A stretch of DNA of 64,000 bases, from positions 1 to 64,000 of the forward strand of contig QCJG01000007.1 in assembly GCA_003216175.1 (NCBI GenBank), given 5' to 3'. Made by a program: the position numbers and the translations under genes. This document shows, in pieces, positions 8,669 to 19,483 of this stretch; the first letter of the stretch is position 1; each line of letters begins with the position of its first letter. Source of the DNA: Prochlorococcus sp. AG-409-A10. GTDB lineage: Bacteria > Cyanobacteriota > Cyanobacteriia > PCC-6307 > Cyanobiaceae. Under the pieces are notes generated by a model, which was not told where the DNA came from, did not search any database, and worked only from the letters and a program-made list of their open reading frames with translations.

Positions 8669-10210
8669 GTGTTTGATAAGAATTTTAGTAATAGCTTCTT
8701 TGCTCAGCCTTATTCAAGTGAATCTATAGCCATAAGAATTAGAGAGGTTTTGAATGGAAAAGTAGGATTTTATAGCGTTGGCTTGTATCCTGCCTCTCTT
8801 GCCTATAACTGTGCGTTGCAAAATGAAGGCTTCAACATTCTTTTGGCTCCTAGAGACGGCAGAGAACTTTTTGGTGCTTTTTCTACTATTGATCTATGTG
8901 AAATGGATAAAGATATAAAAAATAAAATTGAATCTATGGCAATTTCAAATGATAATAAATCAGGAGGATATAATACTCTTAAGGATTTAATCATTAACTG
9001 TGAATTAGTTGTTTTGAGTTCAAATAGTAACCATATAATAAACGACGTTAATTTAGCATTTAAGCTCAAAAAACAACTAAATCGAGATAATGTTTTAATA
9101 GCTTGCTTGGTTGGTTCATTTTGCCATGATTATAATTTTAATGAATCTTTTGTGTTATGCGAAAAATTAAATGACCTAGCTTTTTTTTCAGGTTTTCATC
9201 GACACGGAGCCCTTCGAAATCCATTGGATAGTTTTACTGCTAATTTTTGTCATCCAGACGCTATGAATGCAATATTAGGTGCCAAATTATTAAATAAAAT
9301 TTCACCAAATATTCAGGTTTCTGCTGGTATTCATAATGTTGAAGGCCAATATATCAAAGCTGCTAAAAATATATCTTCAATCTTAGCGGGCTTTGGTCAT
9401 ACTTTTCATAAGAATAATCCTGGATTGCTACCAACTTTATTAACACTATTATTGGACCAATGTCTAGATCAGGCAGCCTACGTTTCCATGTGTAGAACAG
9501 ATAGGGAGAATTTATATAAAAAACAACCTTTTCCTATTACAGAACTTGGATATAGCGTTCAACGTATACAGGCGTCCTATCTTAAGGATGGTGACTTTGT
9601 ACAGGTAAGAGATCATACTTTTACTCAATTAACAGCTATGGTTGCCGATGTGAGAGGGAGCATGATGCTGCCTGTAAGTGGCAAACCCACTAGGAATTTT
9701 CAAGCCGGTGAAGTCCTGGCTGAAAAGATGATTGAGTATAAAAGATGTCCAAAAGGGGTAGATGAGTTTATAGAATGGTGCGAAAGGTCTGGTCTTAAAC
9801 GTGGTGCTTTAGAAGGAATTAATTCTTTAAATTATTGGCCAGATATCTTAAGAAAATATTCAATCCCCTTGAATAATTCCTCAATGATTAATCTTTTATA
9901 TATGTGTATAATGGGCCCTGATGAAATTAAAAAATATATTTATAGTGTTATGACAAGTAGCCGGGAATTAGCTAATTATTGTCAAGAATCTGTTAAGTCA
10001 TTCCAGAGCAAGAAAATATCTGAGGCACTAAATAATTTCCATTTAAAAACTTCTATAGATCTTGTAATAAAGTCACTAACTGATGAAAATCAATCGTTTT
10101 TTGAATTAAATGAGCTTGATTTTGATAATCCACTAGGACAAGAGGATAAGCCGATTTATAAAAAAGTTATTGATTATATGGAAACTTATCTAATTGAATC
10201 TAATTTATAA
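8669..10210 (+). CDS. Unassigned 513-residue protein with Rossmann-like N-terminus
   Basis: Starts at GTG. The N-terminal part (about residues 30-160) reads like a dinucleotide-binding fold: GKVGFYSVGLYPASLAYNCA, then alternating strands and helices with LVVLSSNSNHIINDV and VLIACLVGSFCHD. This recalls the general plan of glycerol-3-phosphate or hydroxyacid dehydrogenases with an all-helical C-terminal domain (GIHNVEGQYIKAAKNI, then LAGFGHTFHKN). I cannot name the family. Only 10 bases separate it from the APH-fold kinase gene downstream, so the two form an operon. The opposite strand carries the StpA-like phosphatase, so a role in a phosphorylated sugar or polyol pathway is a guess from context. 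Confidence 0.7.
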   Translation: MFDKNFSNSFFAQPYSSESIAIRIREVLNGKVGFYSVGLYPASLAYNCALQNEGFNILLAPRDGRELFGAFSTIDLCEMDKDIKNKIESMAISNDNKSGGYNTLKDLIINCELVVLSSNSNHIINDVNLAFKLKKQLNRDNVLIACLVGSFCHDYNFNESFVLCEKLNDLAFFSGFHRHGALRNPLDSFTANFCHPDAMNAILGAKLLNKISPNIQVSAGIHNVEGQYIKAAKNISSILAGFGHTFHKNNPGLLPTLLTLLLDQCLDQAAYVSMCRTDRENLYKKQPFPITELGYSVQRIQASYLKDGDFVQVRDHTFTQLTAMVADVRGSMMLPVSGKPTRNFQAGEVLAEKMIEYKRCPKGVDEFIEWCERSGLKRGALEGINSLNYWPDILRKYSIPLNNSSMINLLYMCIMGPDEIKKYIYSVMTSSRELANYCQESVKSFQSKKISEALNNFHLKTSIDLVIKSLTDENQSFFELNELDFDNPLGQEDKPIYKKVIDYMETYLIESNL

Positions 10211-10220
10211 ATAAAAATCT

Positions 10221-11384
10221 ATGGATTTTGAAAAATTAAACTTAATTACTTGCAATTTTTTTAATAATAGTAAACTTTTAAATATAGATTTTATAGATTC
10301 TGGCCTTATAAATAAAACTTATATTATTGAACATTTAATTAATGGTAAAAAGTCTAAATTTATTTTGCAGTGTCTTAGTAATGTATTTGAATCTTGTGAG
10401 CGAGTTAATATGAATCATAAGTTAATAACCGATCATATTGAAAATAAAATTAAAAAAAATTATCTAATATATGACAATCAAAGATGGGAGGCACCATGTT
10501 TAATTAAGTGTAATTCTAATAATCTTTTTGTTTTCCCTTTTCGGTCAGATCTTTGGCGAGCAATGGAATATATAGATGATACTCTTAGCTTTGATGTTTT
10601 AGAAGATAATAAAATGGCTTATCAAACAGGAATTGGGCTTGCTAAATTTCATTTAATATGCTCTGATATTGACCTTGATAAAGTAAAAAATACTATTAAA
10701 GATTTTCATAATACAAAGCACTATATTGAAAAATTTAATATTAGTATTAGAGATTATAACTTTCTTAAATTAGATGATGAAATACATAAAAGGGTTCATG
10801 ACTTAATTTTTAGCTTATCTAATCATATTTTCTATGTTGAATCTTTATTAGGATATTTAAGTAGAAAATCAATTCAACGTAGTTTAATACATGGAGATCC
10901 TAAGTTAAGTAATTTTCTTTTTGATATTAAATACAAGTATGTTGTTTCATTGATAGATTTAGATACTGCATCATCAGGTTATTTGCTCACTGACTTAGCC
11001 GATTGTTTACGTTCAATTTGTAATATTGCTGGTGAGGATCCAGATAATATAGAGAATGTATATTTTGACATTAACTGTTTCAGGCTTTTTTTAAAAGGCT
11101 ATTTCTCAATATCTAATCAAAAGTGTGATTACTTTTTTGGGCTCCTCCCAGAATTCATTTATTTGATAATAGTCGAATTAACTATCAGATTCCTGACTGA
11201 CTTTTTGCAATCGAATAAGTACTTCAAAATAAAGTATAAAACTCACAATTTATATAGAGCTGAGGTTCAATACCGATTACTTTCCAGCTTAGTTACTCAA
11301 ATCCCTACTTTGTCAAAGGCACTTCATGAAATTGGGATTTCTTCAAATCCAACTTTTGTCTCAGATGTACAAAAACTTGCTTAG
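10221..11384 (+). CDS. APH-fold small-molecule kinase
   Basis: A 387-residue phosphotransferase of the aminoglycoside-phosphotransferase/choline-kinase fold. The N-lobe has SGLINKTYII (about 27-36); the catalytic loop is HGDPKLSNFLF with H224, D226 and N231, and the metal-binding DLD is D246-D248, all intact. Relatives phosphorylate sugars (N-acetylhexosamine 1-kinase), homoserine or choline; no antibiotic role is implied. Co-transcribed with the Rossmann-like gene 10 bases upstream. Strongly AT-rich, like its partner and unlike metY/metA downstream, so the pair may have been gained together. Confidence 0.75.
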   Translation: MDFEKLNLITCNFFNNSKLLNIDFIDSGLINKTYIIEHLINGKKSKFILQCLSNVFESCERVNMNHKLITDHIENKIKKNYLIYDNQRWEAPCLIKCNSNNLFVFPFRSDLWRAMEYIDDTLSFDVLEDNKMAYQTGIGLAKFHLICSDIDLDKVKNTIKDFHNTKHYIEKFNISIRDYNFLKLDDEIHKRVHDLIFSLSNHIFYVESLLGYLSRKSIQRSLIHGDPKLSNFLFDIKYKYVVSLIDLDTASSGYLLTDLADCLRSICNIAGEDPDNIENVYFDINCFRLFLKGYFSISNQKCDYFFGLLPEFIYLIIVELTIRFLTDFLQSNKYFKIKYKTHNLYRAEVQYRLLSSLVTQIPTLSKALHEIGISSNPTFVSDVQKLA

Positions 11385-11438
11385 GGTTTCACATAATCCA
11401 ACTTGTCACTAAAGTAAAATTGATATTTATTTTTTCTT

Positions 11439-13512
<2,074 letters not shown>

Positions 13513-13534
13513 TTTTCCAAAGAGGTGTATAGAT

Positions 13535-14428
13535 ATGGCTTTAATACTGCCTCGTAGTTATCATAAAATTTCATCAATTGAAAAAAATCATATCTCGTGG
13601 ATTGAGCCTGAATTAGCTGAGAGACAGGATATTAGACCTCTTAGGATTGGGATATTAAATATTATGCCTTTGGGAAAACAATATGAATTTAATTTATTAC
13701 ACCCGTTAGGACTTTCTCCCCTACAAATAGAACCTATTTGGATAAGATTAAAATCTCATTCATATAGAACTTGGGATCTAGAACATCTAAAAAACTTATA
13801 TGTTCATTGGGAGGAAGCAATGTCTCCAACTCCTCTAGATGGGTTGATTATTACTGGAGCACCTGTGGAACATCTCCCGTTTGAAGAAGTTAATTATTGG
13901 AAAGAATTAGTAAATCTAATTGAGGAAGCAAAATTAAAATGTGCAAGCACCTTAGGATTATGTTGGGCTGGTTTTGCAATGGCATATATGGCTGGAGTTG
14001 AAAAAAATAATTTCAATAAAAAACTTTTTGGTGTATATCCAATGAGGAGTCTTGTTCCTGGTCATTCTTTAATGGGAACACAAGATGATGAGTTCCTTTG
14101 CCCCCAAAGTAGGCATGCTGGGTTGCCTGATATTGAAATGGAAAACGCTGAACGAAAAGGCAAGCTTAGATTGTTGGCCCATGGCGAAAAAGTAGGTTAT
14201 ACAATTTTTGAAACACCTGACCAAAGGCAATTAATGCATTTAGGACATCCCGAATATAATGTTGATCGATTGAAAACTGAGATGGAAAGAGATAAAAAAA
14301 GAGGCGATGTACCTCCTCCAGAAAATTTTGATTTAACTAAATCAAATACGTCATGGAGATCACATAGAAACTTATTATTTCAACAATGGTTGTGGTTCTG
14401 TTATCAACGTGTAAGTCTAAGTGTTTAA
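13535..14428 (+). CDS. metA: Homoserine O-acyltransferase, MetA family (predicted acetyltransferase)
   Basis: First committed step of methionine synthesis: acylates homoserine for MetY. The 297-residue protein has the MetA glutamine-amidotransferase-like fold with nucleophile C143 in GLCWAGF, the His/Glu pair in GHPEYN, and the C-terminal SWRSHRNLLFQQWL. In TGAPVEH the residue matching E. coli position 111 is Glu (E112) rather than Gly. In this family that exchange switches acyl donor from succinyl-CoA to acetyl-CoA, so the usual automatic label succinyltransferase is likely wrong. A GAGGTG ribosome site precedes the ATG. Confidence 0.88.
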   Translation: MALILPRSYHKISSIEKNHISWIEPELAERQDIRPLRIGILNIMPLGKQYEFNLLHPLGLSPLQIEPIWIRLKSHSYRTWDLEHLKNLYVHWEEAMSPTPLDGLIITGAPVEHLPFEEVNYWKELVNLIEEAKLKCASTLGLCWAGFAMAYMAGVEKNNFNKKLFGVYPMRSLVPGHSLMGTQDDEFLCPQSRHAGLPDIEMENAERKGKLRLLAHGEKVGYTIFETPDQRQLMHLGHPEYNVDRLKTEMERDKKRGDVPPPENFDLTKSNTSWRSHRNLLFQQWLWFCYQRVSLSV

Positions 14429-14476
14429 TTTTCTTAGATTTATCAGGACATAGATTCTCTGAGGGAAATTTTTTGA

Positions 14477-15742
14477 CTATTTTAAAGGAGGCATTACATT
14501 ACTTGGATCATGAATGGTTTTGATTTCTTGTAATTTTGGAAGCCAATCTTTAAATGCTGATGATAATTCTTTTTCATGCCATTCCAAATGTGGGTGTATT
14601 TGCGCAAGATGCACACCAGGACATACAAATTCTAAATTATTCCAACACTCTTGCATCCATTCAAGAGATTTTTTTCTCTTTGATTTATCGTAGGCATCCC
14701 AAGCTCCATTAATCCAAGGTTTCCAGATCGCGTCACGATGAATAAATGATGTATCAAGATCATTTAAATGTGTTAAACCTCCTAGTTGTTGAGAAGCTAT
14801 ATAGCAATTTTTATTAGGTCTTTTATTGAGTAATTCTTTAAGGATTTTTAATACTTTTGGATTACGCTCTTGCCATGCAGGGCCCAGCAAACTAAGAACT
14901 TCGGAGTGGTTTGAATTATTATTTTTATTATTTCCTAAGCTTAAGTATGGTAAAGAGTTCATATCATTGAATTTACTGATGATTCTATTTCGAGAAAATG
15001 GCAATCTTTCTAATAAATTAATCAAAACGGATTCATCATCAGTATTTTTAACTTCACCAATTGCATGAGCAAAGATATCTTCGCCATATATCCACTGAAA
15101 GCTAAGTGAGTTAGGCCAACTTTCGGCTTGATTAATACATTCAGATAGCTGAGAACATGAAAGATTTGCTGTCCAACTTAATAATGGTCTTAATGGCTGA
15201 GTCTTTAACTTTACTTTTGTGATTATGCCAAGAAATACAGCTGCTCCACAAAGGGCTTTCCATTCAAAAGATGAATCTTTTTTTGTATTTGGTCTTAATA
15301 AATGAAATTCTTTGCCATTTCCCCAAAAACCTTTAATCTCCTTGATCTGATCAATCGCTAAGCCTCTGCTTCTACTAAGTGGACTTATTCCTCCGGTCAA
15401 GATATATCCCATGCCTGTTATTCCAGACAAACCAATTGGAAAACTTCTTTGATGCTTTTTTAAAAAAGACGATAATTCTCCCATCATTACCCCAGCCTCA
15501 ATTTCTACATCTTTTTTGTCTGAATCGAAAGATATGCTTTGGTATTTTTTTCTTAGGTCCAAAATCCAATGTTTGTCTGCGGCGGCTCTACTTGTAGTTC
15601 CTCCACTAGACACTAAAAATGGTCTTGAAGTTTGTTGGGATAATCTCAGTGATTCGAATAATTCTGAATTGACATTTTCAAAAACCCCAAGGACATCACT
15701 ATCTTTGGAATTTTGATTTTGTAGTGATATTGAATTTTTAAT
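14477..15742 (-). CDS. FAD-binding oxidase (PCMH/FAD_binding_4 type), probable ATT start
   Basis: Flavoenzyme of the FAD-linked oxidase family; substrate unknown (glycolate-oxidase or aldonolactone-oxidase-like). The FAD domain shows PFLVSSGGTTSR, EIEAGVMMGELSSFL and SGITGMGYILTGGISPLSR. The first ordinary start is GTG at 15613, but it would begin in the middle of the flavin-binding strand. The frame stays open upstream through a plausible helix (residues DSDVLGVFENVNSELFES) to a stop, with no ATG/GTG/TTG, yet AAAAAGGAG precedes ATT codons at 15745 and 15742 with good spacing. An ATT start, as in infC, is the best reading. It is divergent from cbiX. Confidence 0.7.
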   Translation of the reverse strand: MKNSISLQNQNSKDSDVLGVFENVNSELFESLRLSQQTSRPFLVSSGGTTSRAAADKHWILDLRKKYQSISFDSDKKDVEIEAGVMMGELSSFLKKHQRSFPIGLSGITGMGYILTGGISPLSRSRGLAIDQIKEIKGFWGNGKEFHLLRPNTKKDSSFEWKALCGAAVFLGIITKVKLKTQPLRPLLSWTANLSCSQLSECINQAESWPNSLSFQWIYGEDIFAHAIGEVKNTDDESVLINLLERLPFSRNRIISKFNDMNSLPYLSLGNNKNNNSNHSEVLSLLGPAWQERNPKVLKILKELLNKRPNKNCYIASQQLGGLTHLNDLDTSFIHRDAIWKPWINGAWDAYDKSKRKKSLEWMQECWNNLEFVCPGVHLAQIHPHLEWHEKELSSAFKDWLPKLQEIKTIHDPSNVMPPLK

Positions 15743-15815
15743 AATCGGCTCCTTTTTCTATAATGAATTTCTTAAGTAGATATTTTATAAAACTATATTC
15801 AATTAAACTAGATTA

Positions 15816-16844
15816 TTGGCTAAAAGCATTTTGATTTCCTCTGCATCAATCAATTATCAATATCCATCTAATATTGGAATTGTTTTATGCGGACATGGGA
15901 GTAGAGATCCTCAAGCAGTAGAGGAGTTTATTAAAGTAGTAAATAAAATAAAATCTAGAATACCCAATATTCCAGTTACCTTCGGGTTCCTAGAATTTAA
16001 TCGACCAATAATTAGAGAGGCCTTAGATCAAATTAGAAATAAGGGTGTAGAGAGAGTAATCGCTTTACCAGCGATGTTATTCGCTGCGGGACATACTAAA
16101 AATGATATCCCTGCGGTTTTGAATAAATACTCTGCTGAACATGGACTTCCCATTCTATACGGCAGAGAGCTTGGCCTTAATTCTTTGATGATTGGAGCAG
16201 CAGGAGCAAGAATCCAAGAGATAATTGATAGTAATCCAGTATTTCCGCTATCTGAAACATTACTTGTCGTATCAGGGAGGGGATCATCAGACCCAGATGC
16301 TAATTCAAATGTTTGCAAGATTACGAGGATGCTCGTTGAGGGATTTGGTTTTGGATGGGGAGAAACCGTTTTTTCAGGAGTTACATTTCCCCTGGTTGAG
16401 CCTGGCCTCAGACATGCCCTTAAATTAGGTTTCAAAAGAGTAATTCTCCTGCCTTATTTTCTTTTTTCTGGAGTTTTGGTAAGTCGTGTTAGAGATCATT
16501 CTATGAAAGTTGCCAAGGAAAATCCTGATGTGCAATTTTTAAACGCAACTTACTTATCAGACCAAGATTTAGTTATTGATACTTTTATGGAAAGAATTCA
16601 AGAAGCTTTTAATGGAGAGAATTTTATGAATTGTGCTTTGTGTAAATATCGTTCTGATTTACTAGGTTTTGAAAGTGAAGTTGGACATAAGCAGATCAGT
16701 CATCATGAGCATGTTGAAGGTTGTCTAGACATTTGCCCAGAAAATATCGCACATAAACACGCTCATGAACATTTTCCTTATCCTCATGCTGAGCATCCTT
16801 TAGGACCTGTCACGCTTCGCTCTTTAAATAGCAGCCAAATCTAA
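15816..16844 (+). CDS. cbiX: Sirohydrochlorin chelatase, CbiX-like
   Basis: Inserts Co2+ (or Fe2+) into sirohydrochlorin for cobalamin or siroheme. The 342-residue protein has two CbiX repeats: the first with GIVLCGHGSRDP holding the metal-binding His, the second with LLVVSGRGSSDPDAN where Arg replaces that His. A Cys pair (CALCKYRSDLLG) and a histidine-rich tail (HHEHVEGC, then HKHAHEHFPYPHAEHP) may store or deliver metal. TTG start. A TATAAT box at 15759-15764 could be its promoter, overlapping the leader of the divergent FAD oxidase gene. B12 demand fits the class II ribonucleotide reductase at 29.6 kb. Confidence 0.85.
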   Translation: MAKSILISSASINYQYPSNIGIVLCGHGSRDPQAVEEFIKVVNKIKSRIPNIPVTFGFLEFNRPIIREALDQIRNKGVERVIALPAMLFAAGHTKNDIPAVLNKYSAEHGLPILYGRELGLNSLMIGAAGARIQEIIDSNPVFPLSETLLVVSGRGSSDPDANSNVCKITRMLVEGFGFGWGETVFSGVTFPLVEPGLRHALKLGFKRVILLPYFLFSGVLVSRVRDHSMKVAKENPDVQFLNATYLSDQDLVIDTFMERIQEAFNGENFMNCALCKYRSDLLGFESEVGHKQISHHEHVEGCLDICPENIAHKHAHEHFPYPHAEHPLGPVTLRSLNSSQI

Positions 16845-16861
16845 AAAAAATAGGTTTATAT

Positions 16862-17231
16862 TAAAGAATCATTTGTCTCTTTCTTGCCTGCGACGCAAGG
16901 GACTCGTTATTTATACATTTTTTTAATGTTTGGTTTCGGCTCTTTTCCCCAAGTGATTTCCACAACTAGTGAAGAGTTTTCCACTGCGAAAAACTAAAAC
17001 CCTAGTTTTCGAGAAGAACTTGTGGGATTCAATAGAATTTTTAATAGTAATTTGCACTTAGACATCTTAAGCGGATAAACCTGTTCTATTTGAGATGCGT
17101 CCTTGAGAAGCTTTGGAATGACATGAGTCTACCCTTGTCTTGAATTCTTAGTATAGCTTTTCTTTACCTTTGACGTTTTATGGAAAATTTAAGATCCTTA
17201 ACTCATGGATTTAGAACTTTAAAAAAAGGAA
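16862..17231. other. Intergenic region with DnaA-box-like nonamers and nested dyads
   Basis: No gene is seen in these 370 bases. It holds four nonamers close to the cyanobacterial DnaA box TTTTCCACA: TTTTCCCCA at 16943, ATTTCCACA at 16956, TTTTCCACT at 16977 and a weaker inverted one at 17020-17028. Between them a hairpin CGAAAA(A)CTA/TAGTTTTCG spans 16987-17011, and CCACAA (16960-16965) can pair with TTGTGG (17020-17025) around it. It could be an origin-like or DnaA-regulated promoter, or a structured leader. dnaA and dnaN are not nearby. Confidence 0.35.
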
Positions 17232-17501
17232 ATGGAGTTTAATCAAATTGAAACTCGTATTGATTCGATAAATAGTGATGAGACCTATTGTTGTGAAAAT
17301 GACTTGGACGTTTTGTCTATCAGTCTTGAAGCTGAGGTGCCTGAAGCCCTTTATATAGGTATGAAGGATTTTATAAGTGGGAACGAGAATTGGGATCAAT
17401 CCAAGCTTATTAGCTCAGCTATCGCAAATTTTCTTTTTCAAAATGGTTCTGAAGATAGAGCTGTTACTGAGAAATACTTAAATGATATTTTTAACCTTTA
17501 A
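17232..17501 (+). CDS. DUF2811 family protein
   Basis: An 89-residue acidic protein with the cyanobacterial DUF2811 pattern: SISLEAEVPEALYIGMKDFI, NWDQSKLISSAIANFLFQNG and a C-terminal YLNDIF. It looks like a small helical domain related in style to ribbon-helix-helix or antitoxin-type proteins, but function is unknown. An A-rich purine stretch with AAAGGA just upstream serves as ribosome site. The last 11 bases overlap the 3' end of the convergent GMC oxidoreductase gene. Expression may depend on the unusual 370-base region upstream. Confidence 0.75.
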   Translation: MEFNQIETRIDSINSDETYCCENDLDVLSISLEAEVPEALYIGMKDFISGNENWDQSKLISSAIANFLFQNGSEDRAVTEKYLNDIFNL

Positions 17502-19134
17502 AGTCGATAATTGCCTTTTCGCATGCTCTTTTAGTTATTGCCATCATTGTTAAGGTTGGGCTTTGCCACGATGAAGTAGGCCAGCAAGCTCCATCAACTA
17601 CCAATACATTGCTGCATTCCCATAGACGATTCCAATTGTTTAGAACGCTATTTTCCTTGTTTTTTCCCATTGGTGCTCCTCCTACCTCATGTATGTAATA
17701 ACCAGGGGGTGGAGCATCGTTATTAACAGCAACAGATTTACTTAGAATTTGCTTGGTAAATGGAATATTGAGGATTTCATTCACTGGAATAATATTTCCA
17801 TTTCCAGAATTGATAATGAGCTCAATCATTCTGTTCATTTCTGTGACCATTCGCTTCTCATTTTCACGCCAAACTATTGAGATGTGTGGTACGGAAATAT
17901 CATATTGATCTTTGTTTTTTGATAGAGAAACAGTGTTGTTATGATTCGGGAGTACTTCTCCATGACCAATAAGGAATCCTGTTTTTGTGTCTTTATATTT
18001 TTTTAAAACATCCGGTGGTTCAAATCTATCGATTCCTCCCCAGATTCCATATCCACCGACAAAGTTGTTTTTAGTTGATCGGTTTCTACCGATGGGAATA
18101 AAGAAGCTACCAGCTCCTGTTAAAAGATGAATATCTTTATTATTCGAATAACCAGTCAAATTCTTTTCAATTGGAACAGTAAAAAACCTACAGGTTGATA
18201 TATGATCCATTAGGTTCTTTCCTAATGAATTGGAGGGGTCAATTAGACCATTTGAATTATTACTTTCTTCGGAACTTAATAGAATTCTAATTGTTTGGAT
18301 TGTAGATGAACATAATATTATTAATTTACTTTCTAATTCACTTCTCTCTCCATTTTTTTTGTTTACTATAATAACACTTTTTGCAGACTTTCTATCCTTA
18401 TTTAATACTAATTTCTCTACAATATGGTCTGTAAGTATTTCAACTTTACCTAACCTAGTGGCTTCTTTTAATGTGCTACCTAAACTGCTATATCTAGGCC
18501 ATTTCGTTTTATCCCTATTGGCACCAAAACCTCTGGAATGTATGAAGGGGAGATTTAATTTTTCTTTTATATTTGATGCGAATCTTTCTTCGCTTTCTGT
18601 GAATGGAAGTTTGCCAATATATTCACCATTAGGTAGCTGATTGAGATCGTCTTTGTTGCCATATATTTTTAGAAAACTCTCTATTTCTGAATAATGTGAC
18701 TCAAGATCTTTATAACTAATAGGCCATTCCAGATTGTATTCTCCCTCTTTTGAAGCTTCAAAATCTTCATCAGCTAATCTTAAAGTTATGCCTCCCCAAG
18801 TAAGGCTCCTTCCACCAACTTGATTGCCTTGCGTCCAAATGAAAGGGGCTTTTGGTGGATGTGTGTAAGGATTTGCTTTTTTGCTTGCATAAAGTAAGGG
18901 ATTTGATTTCCAGAAACCTGGATGATGAGGTTGTTTTTGATAATTTCCAGTTGTTACCCCTATCAGTCTCCGAACCATATTGCAAGGCTGTGTTCCGTTC
19001 GCCTGCTTGATTCCTAGTTCAGGGCCTCTTTCAATTACTAATGCTCTAACGCCAGCCTTGGCCATTGTTAAGGCAGCCATTCCTCCTGTTGCACCGGAAC
19101 CGATAATTATGACTTCATACGGCTTGTCAATCAT
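17491..19134 (-). CDS. GMC-family FAD oxidoreductase
   Basis: A 547-residue flavoprotein of the glucose-methanol-choline family, which oxidises alcohols to aldehydes or ketones. The FAD site is VIIIGSGATGGMAALTMAKAG at residues 8-28 (first 20 read as a classical GxGxxG), with GGRSLTWGG mid-N-terminal and the C-terminal GMC signature VVDGACWPTSSWQSPTLTMM. HEVGGAPMGK carries the catalytic-region His. The divergent sequence resembles cyanobacterial GMC or gluconate-dehydrogenase-like proteins rather than true choline dehydrogenase. Substrate unknown. Monocistronic by spacing. Confidence 0.85.
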   Translation of the reverse strand: MIDKPYEVIIIGSGATGGMAALTMAKAGVRALVIERGPELGIKQANGTQPCNMVRRLIGVTTGNYQKQPHHPGFWKSNPLLYASKKANPYTHPPKAPFIWTQGNQVGGRSLTWGGITLRLADEDFEASKEGEYNLEWPISYKDLESHYSEIESFLKIYGNKDDLNQLPNGEYIGKLPFTESEERFASNIKEKLNLPFIHSRGFGANRDKTKWPRYSSLGSTLKEATRLGKVEILTDHIVEKLVLNKDRKSAKSVIIVNKKNGERSELESKLIILCSSTIQTIRILLSSEESNNSNGLIDPSNSLGKNLMDHISTCRFFTVPIEKNLTGYSNNKDIHLLTGAGSFFIPIGRNRSTKNNFVGGYGIWGGIDRFEPPDVLKKYKDTKTGFLIGHGEVLPNHNNTVSLSKNKDQYDISVPHISIVWRENEKRMVTEMNRMIELIINSGNGNIIPVNEILNIPFTKQILSKSVAVNNDAPPPGYYIHEVGGAPMGKNKENSVLNNWNRLWECSNVLVVDGACWPTSSWQSPTLTMMAITKRACEKAIIDFKG

Positions 19135-19483
19135 TTCTGGTACTTGTATTTTTTAAATGTGGAGGTTTTAGCAAATTATTTTTTAATATATAAAATATAT
19201 ATTAAATCATAGGCTTGATTTTTAGTTAGTTAGAAAATTTGATTAATTTATATCGTTTTTATTTTCTCTGATAAAACTTTATCTTAGAAAATATTTTATT
19301 TGATGATTTATTAAATCATTTTATGTAAATATTAAGATCAATAAATTGATTTGTTTTTATGATTTAGTAGAGATTATAGTCGTATTTTTTACTTCTAATA
19401 TATTCTAATATATATTAAAATCAATATTTAACTGTTAGCCCCTTTTGAATTAAAATAAAATTATTTGCAGCTATTGGGAAGTT
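19135..19483. other. AT-rich intergenic region without a recognised gene
   Basis: About 350 bases of very high A+T between divergent genes. It contains an imperfect AT-only dyad around 19175-19200 (AATATAT near ATATATT) and no open frame longer than a few codons with a ribosome site. It presumably holds the promoters of the GMC gene and of the pentapeptide gene. Confidence 0.4.

Noticed and set aside
8803-9069. Minus-strand 88-residue frame over the Rossmann-type gene
   Set aside because: It lies inside a longer, better-supported gene on the other strand and has no independent features.
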